DNA of 47,873 nucleotides from NCBI GenBank assembly GCA_001275005.1, contig JWZX01003389.1, positions 1-47,873 of the forward strand. Direction: 5' to 3'. The notes beneath the pieces were generated by a model. It searched no databases. It had not been told where the DNA came from and saw only the letters and a list, made by a program, of their open reading frames with translations. Position 1 is the first letter of the stretch. Every line of letters begins with the position of its first letter. Positions 46,484 to 47,873 of this stretch are shown piece by piece. The stretch is from Chrysochromulina tobinii. Lineage: Eukaryota; Haptophyta; Prymnesiales; Chrysochromulinaceae. Position numbers and translations under genes: made by a program.

Positions 46484-47704
46484 TCAGTAGCCAGCGGCCA
46501 GTACCGGTACGTCAGATCCCGGCCCGTCATGTGCAGGCGCGGCCGGTGCCGGCGCGCCAGGCGCCAACGCGTCGGGCTCAGGCGCCGGCGCCTCAGGGAC
46601 CAGCGTGGTAGGTGGGTCCTCCGGCGTGGCGGGCGCCAGGAGCGACGGAGGCTGTTGGCCTGGAATTGTTGGGAGCGAATCTGGTCGCGCGGGCTCGTTC
46701 AGAAGACGCTCGAGCAGCACCTCCTTCATCTCAAGTGCCGCGTTGAAGTGCGACTGCTCGTAGCATGCAATTCGCACGCGCAGCGGCTGGTGTGGGTTCG
46801 ACTGGAAGTCGACTAGGTATGCATTGCTAAGTCCGGGTAACATGTTGTGCAGCTCGAAGCCCATGCCACCCGTTCCGAGTGTCGGCATCGCGACGCTGCT
46901 GTGGCCTGCCTCGCGCATCCGTCTGAAAAGGTTGAGGTGGAGCGTGTCACTCACTTGCCTCTCGAGCTGATCAACGCGGCTGCGCGGCGAGAGTCCGTCG
47001 GCGCTCGCAACCGTCGGCATTTGTCCAAACCCTTGGAAGAACATGCCGTTCAAGATGATCTGGTGTACCTCCCGCGGCGGACTGGTCACGCAGAACGCGA
47101 CCGTGTCTGCCAGCTTGCCGCCGGTCACCAGGTTCGCCGAGAGTGGCGCCAGCGGCAAGGGCAGCTTCGAGGCGGCTTCCTCCGTCTCATCACCCGCGGC
47201 GCGCCTCACCGCGCCCTGCGCACCAGTGCCATAATGGTCGAGATTGACGAGGCATGGGCAGGCGACGACGGTGCAGCCGCCAACCTGCTCCGCAACGGAA
47301 CCCAGGACAATCTCAATCCTGTCTTTCACTTCGCGCCTCATGTTGAGCCCCGTCTCGAAGAGCTTGACCCCAAAGGCCGGCCAAGGCCCCAGCTTCTCGG
47401 CACGTACCAGTCCATAATCAAACGCACACCGCCCCAAGTGCTTGGTCGTCATTTCGATCCAAAACTGATGGGTACCGGACTCGCAGCTGCAGCACTCGCG
47501 CAGCACTCGCGCGATAGCGTGGCACGTGAAGCTGAGCGCGAGGACGCTCTTTGGCGGGACATACTCGAGGCACATGTGCCACACCATTTCGCAGGGGAGC
47601 GACTCTAAGGTGACTCGAGGCTCCTCGTGCAGAGGTGGTGGAAGCGACCCAGCGGGCAGCTGTAGCGCTGGTGGCACTGCTGCCGGCTCGTCGAGATCGA
47701 TCAT
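46484..47704 (-). CDS. F-box and macro-domain-like protein
   Basis: 406 residues from ATG 47704 (MIDLDEPAAVPP); upstream codons to 47776 lack an ATG, and an earlier exon is possible. The F-box is LESLPCEMVWHMCLEYVPPKSVLALSFTCHAIARVL (about 35-70). The following part, IEIVLGSVAEQVGGCTVVACPCLVNLDHYGTGAQGAVRRAAGDE, resembles the ADP-ribose-binding loop of macro domains (V-x-x-G-A-x-x-R-A-A-G). Later LVTGGKLADTVAFCV, REVHQIILNG and SSVAMPTLGTGGMGFELHNM mirror the strand and second-loop motifs of the same fold, ending LRVRIACYEQSHFNAALEMKEVL. The usual Asn of loop 1 is not in place, so ligand binding is not assured. The Pro/Ala-rich tail is disordered. Confidence 0.72.
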   Translation of the reverse strand: MIDLDEPAAVPPALQLPAGSLPPPLHEEPRVTLESLPCEMVWHMCLEYVPPKSVLALSFTCHAIARVLRECCSCESGTHQFWIEMTTKHLGRCAFDYGLVRAEKLGPWPAFGVKLFETGLNMRREVKDRIEIVLGSVAEQVGGCTVVACPCLVNLDHYGTGAQGAVRRAAGDETEEAASKLPLPLAPLSANLVTGGKLADTVAFCVTSPPREVHQIILNGMFFQGFGQMPTVASADGLSPRSRVDQLERQVSDTLHLNLFRRMREAGHSSVAMPTLGTGGMGFELHNMLPGLSNAYLVDFQSNPHQPLRVRIACYEQSHFNAALEMKEVLLERLLNEPARPDSLPTIPGQQPPSLLAPATPEDPPTTLVPEAPAPEPDALAPGAPAPAAPAHDGPGSDVPVLAAGY

Positions 47705-47802
47705 GTGCCTCGTCTTAATTGCATCTCCGTCGGTTTTCCGTCGGAGCCCGTGCTCGCGCAAAAACCCGCGTGCCAAAAAACGGTTCCGTTAGTAGGATGT
47801 AA

Positions 47803-47873
47803 GGTAAAAAGACACCGGGGGGAGCCGGGACACACACGGGACACACGGGACACGCGGACGCACAAAGGCACAC
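47803..47873 (-). repeat. Dispersed upstream repeat, copy 4 (truncated by window end)
   Basis: GGTAAAAAGACACCGGGGGG then AGCCGGGACACACACGGGAC and ACACGGGACACGCGGAC, the longest copy seen. About 99 bp upstream of the start at 47704. Confidence 0.9.

Noticed and set aside
1-47873. CRISPR array or prokaryotic operon
   Set aside because: Tandem repeats here are intronic or microsatellite, without spacer structure; genes have introns and eukaryotic products.

Overview
This is a compact, GC-rich nuclear region of a flagellated eukaryotic microbe, most likely a unicellular alga. A haptophyte-like lineage is my best guess from the texture (GC-rich third positions, alanine-rich proteins, few and very short introns), but nothing here proves it. 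Eukaryotic marker genes include NSF/SEC18, a mitochondrial carrier, a radial-spoke ARM protein (RSPH14), an AMPK-gamma-like CBS protein, F-box proteins, a PH-domain protein and an ER-luminal EF-hand protein. I can support about 25 protein genes, roughly one per 1.9 kb. I found no rRNA, convincing tRNA, CRISPR array or transposase.

Layout, left to right: a multi-exon IQ/coiled-coil gene (-, running off the left edge); an alanine-rich CaaX protein (+); an alpha/beta hydrolase (-) and a polyamine/amino-acid permease (+) as a divergent pair; a phospholipid/isoprenylcysteine methyltransferase-like gene (-) and a HIG1-domain gene (-) that share an almost identical 162-bp 5' leader; a small Cys/His protein (+); NSF (-, two exons); a two-TM membrane protein (-); a SpoU/TrmH methyltransferase (-, two exons); a type II membrane sulfotransferase (-); a secreted BNR sialidase-like protein (-) divergent from an F-box/NHL protein (+); TrmB with a TRM13-type zinc finger (+, two exons); an MFS transporter (+, two exons); a mitochondrial carrier (+, two exons); RSPH14 (-) divergent from an unknown protein (+); an EF-hand protein with an apparent frameshift (+); a coiled-coil protein (+); an ARM-repeat protein (+); a four-CBS protein (+); a PH protein (-); an EF-hand ER protein (-); and an F-box/macro-domain protein (-).

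The genes do not form a pathway. They cover membrane trafficking (NSF, PH), RNA methylation (TrmB, TrmH), transport, glycan or sulfate metabolism, calcium binding and flagellar function. Several sit in tight head-to-head pairs separated by about 150-270 bp.

The most interesting signal is in the non-coding parts. (1) Introns of unrelated genes are built from short tandem repeats around a CTGATGGCCTC or TGAGTGCC core. They often carry duplicated copies of their own exon boundaries, start with an unusual GTGCG/GTACG donor, and tend to repeat the first 4-7 bases of the following exon, as expected for recently created introns. (2) A dispersed repeat (core GACACCGGGGGGAGCCGGGA) sits 50-100 bp upstream of four minus-strand genes, always in the same orientation. 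(3) A GTTCACAG-like word lies close upstream of many start codons. (4) A promoter plus N-terminal leader is duplicated onto two unrelated neighbouring genes.
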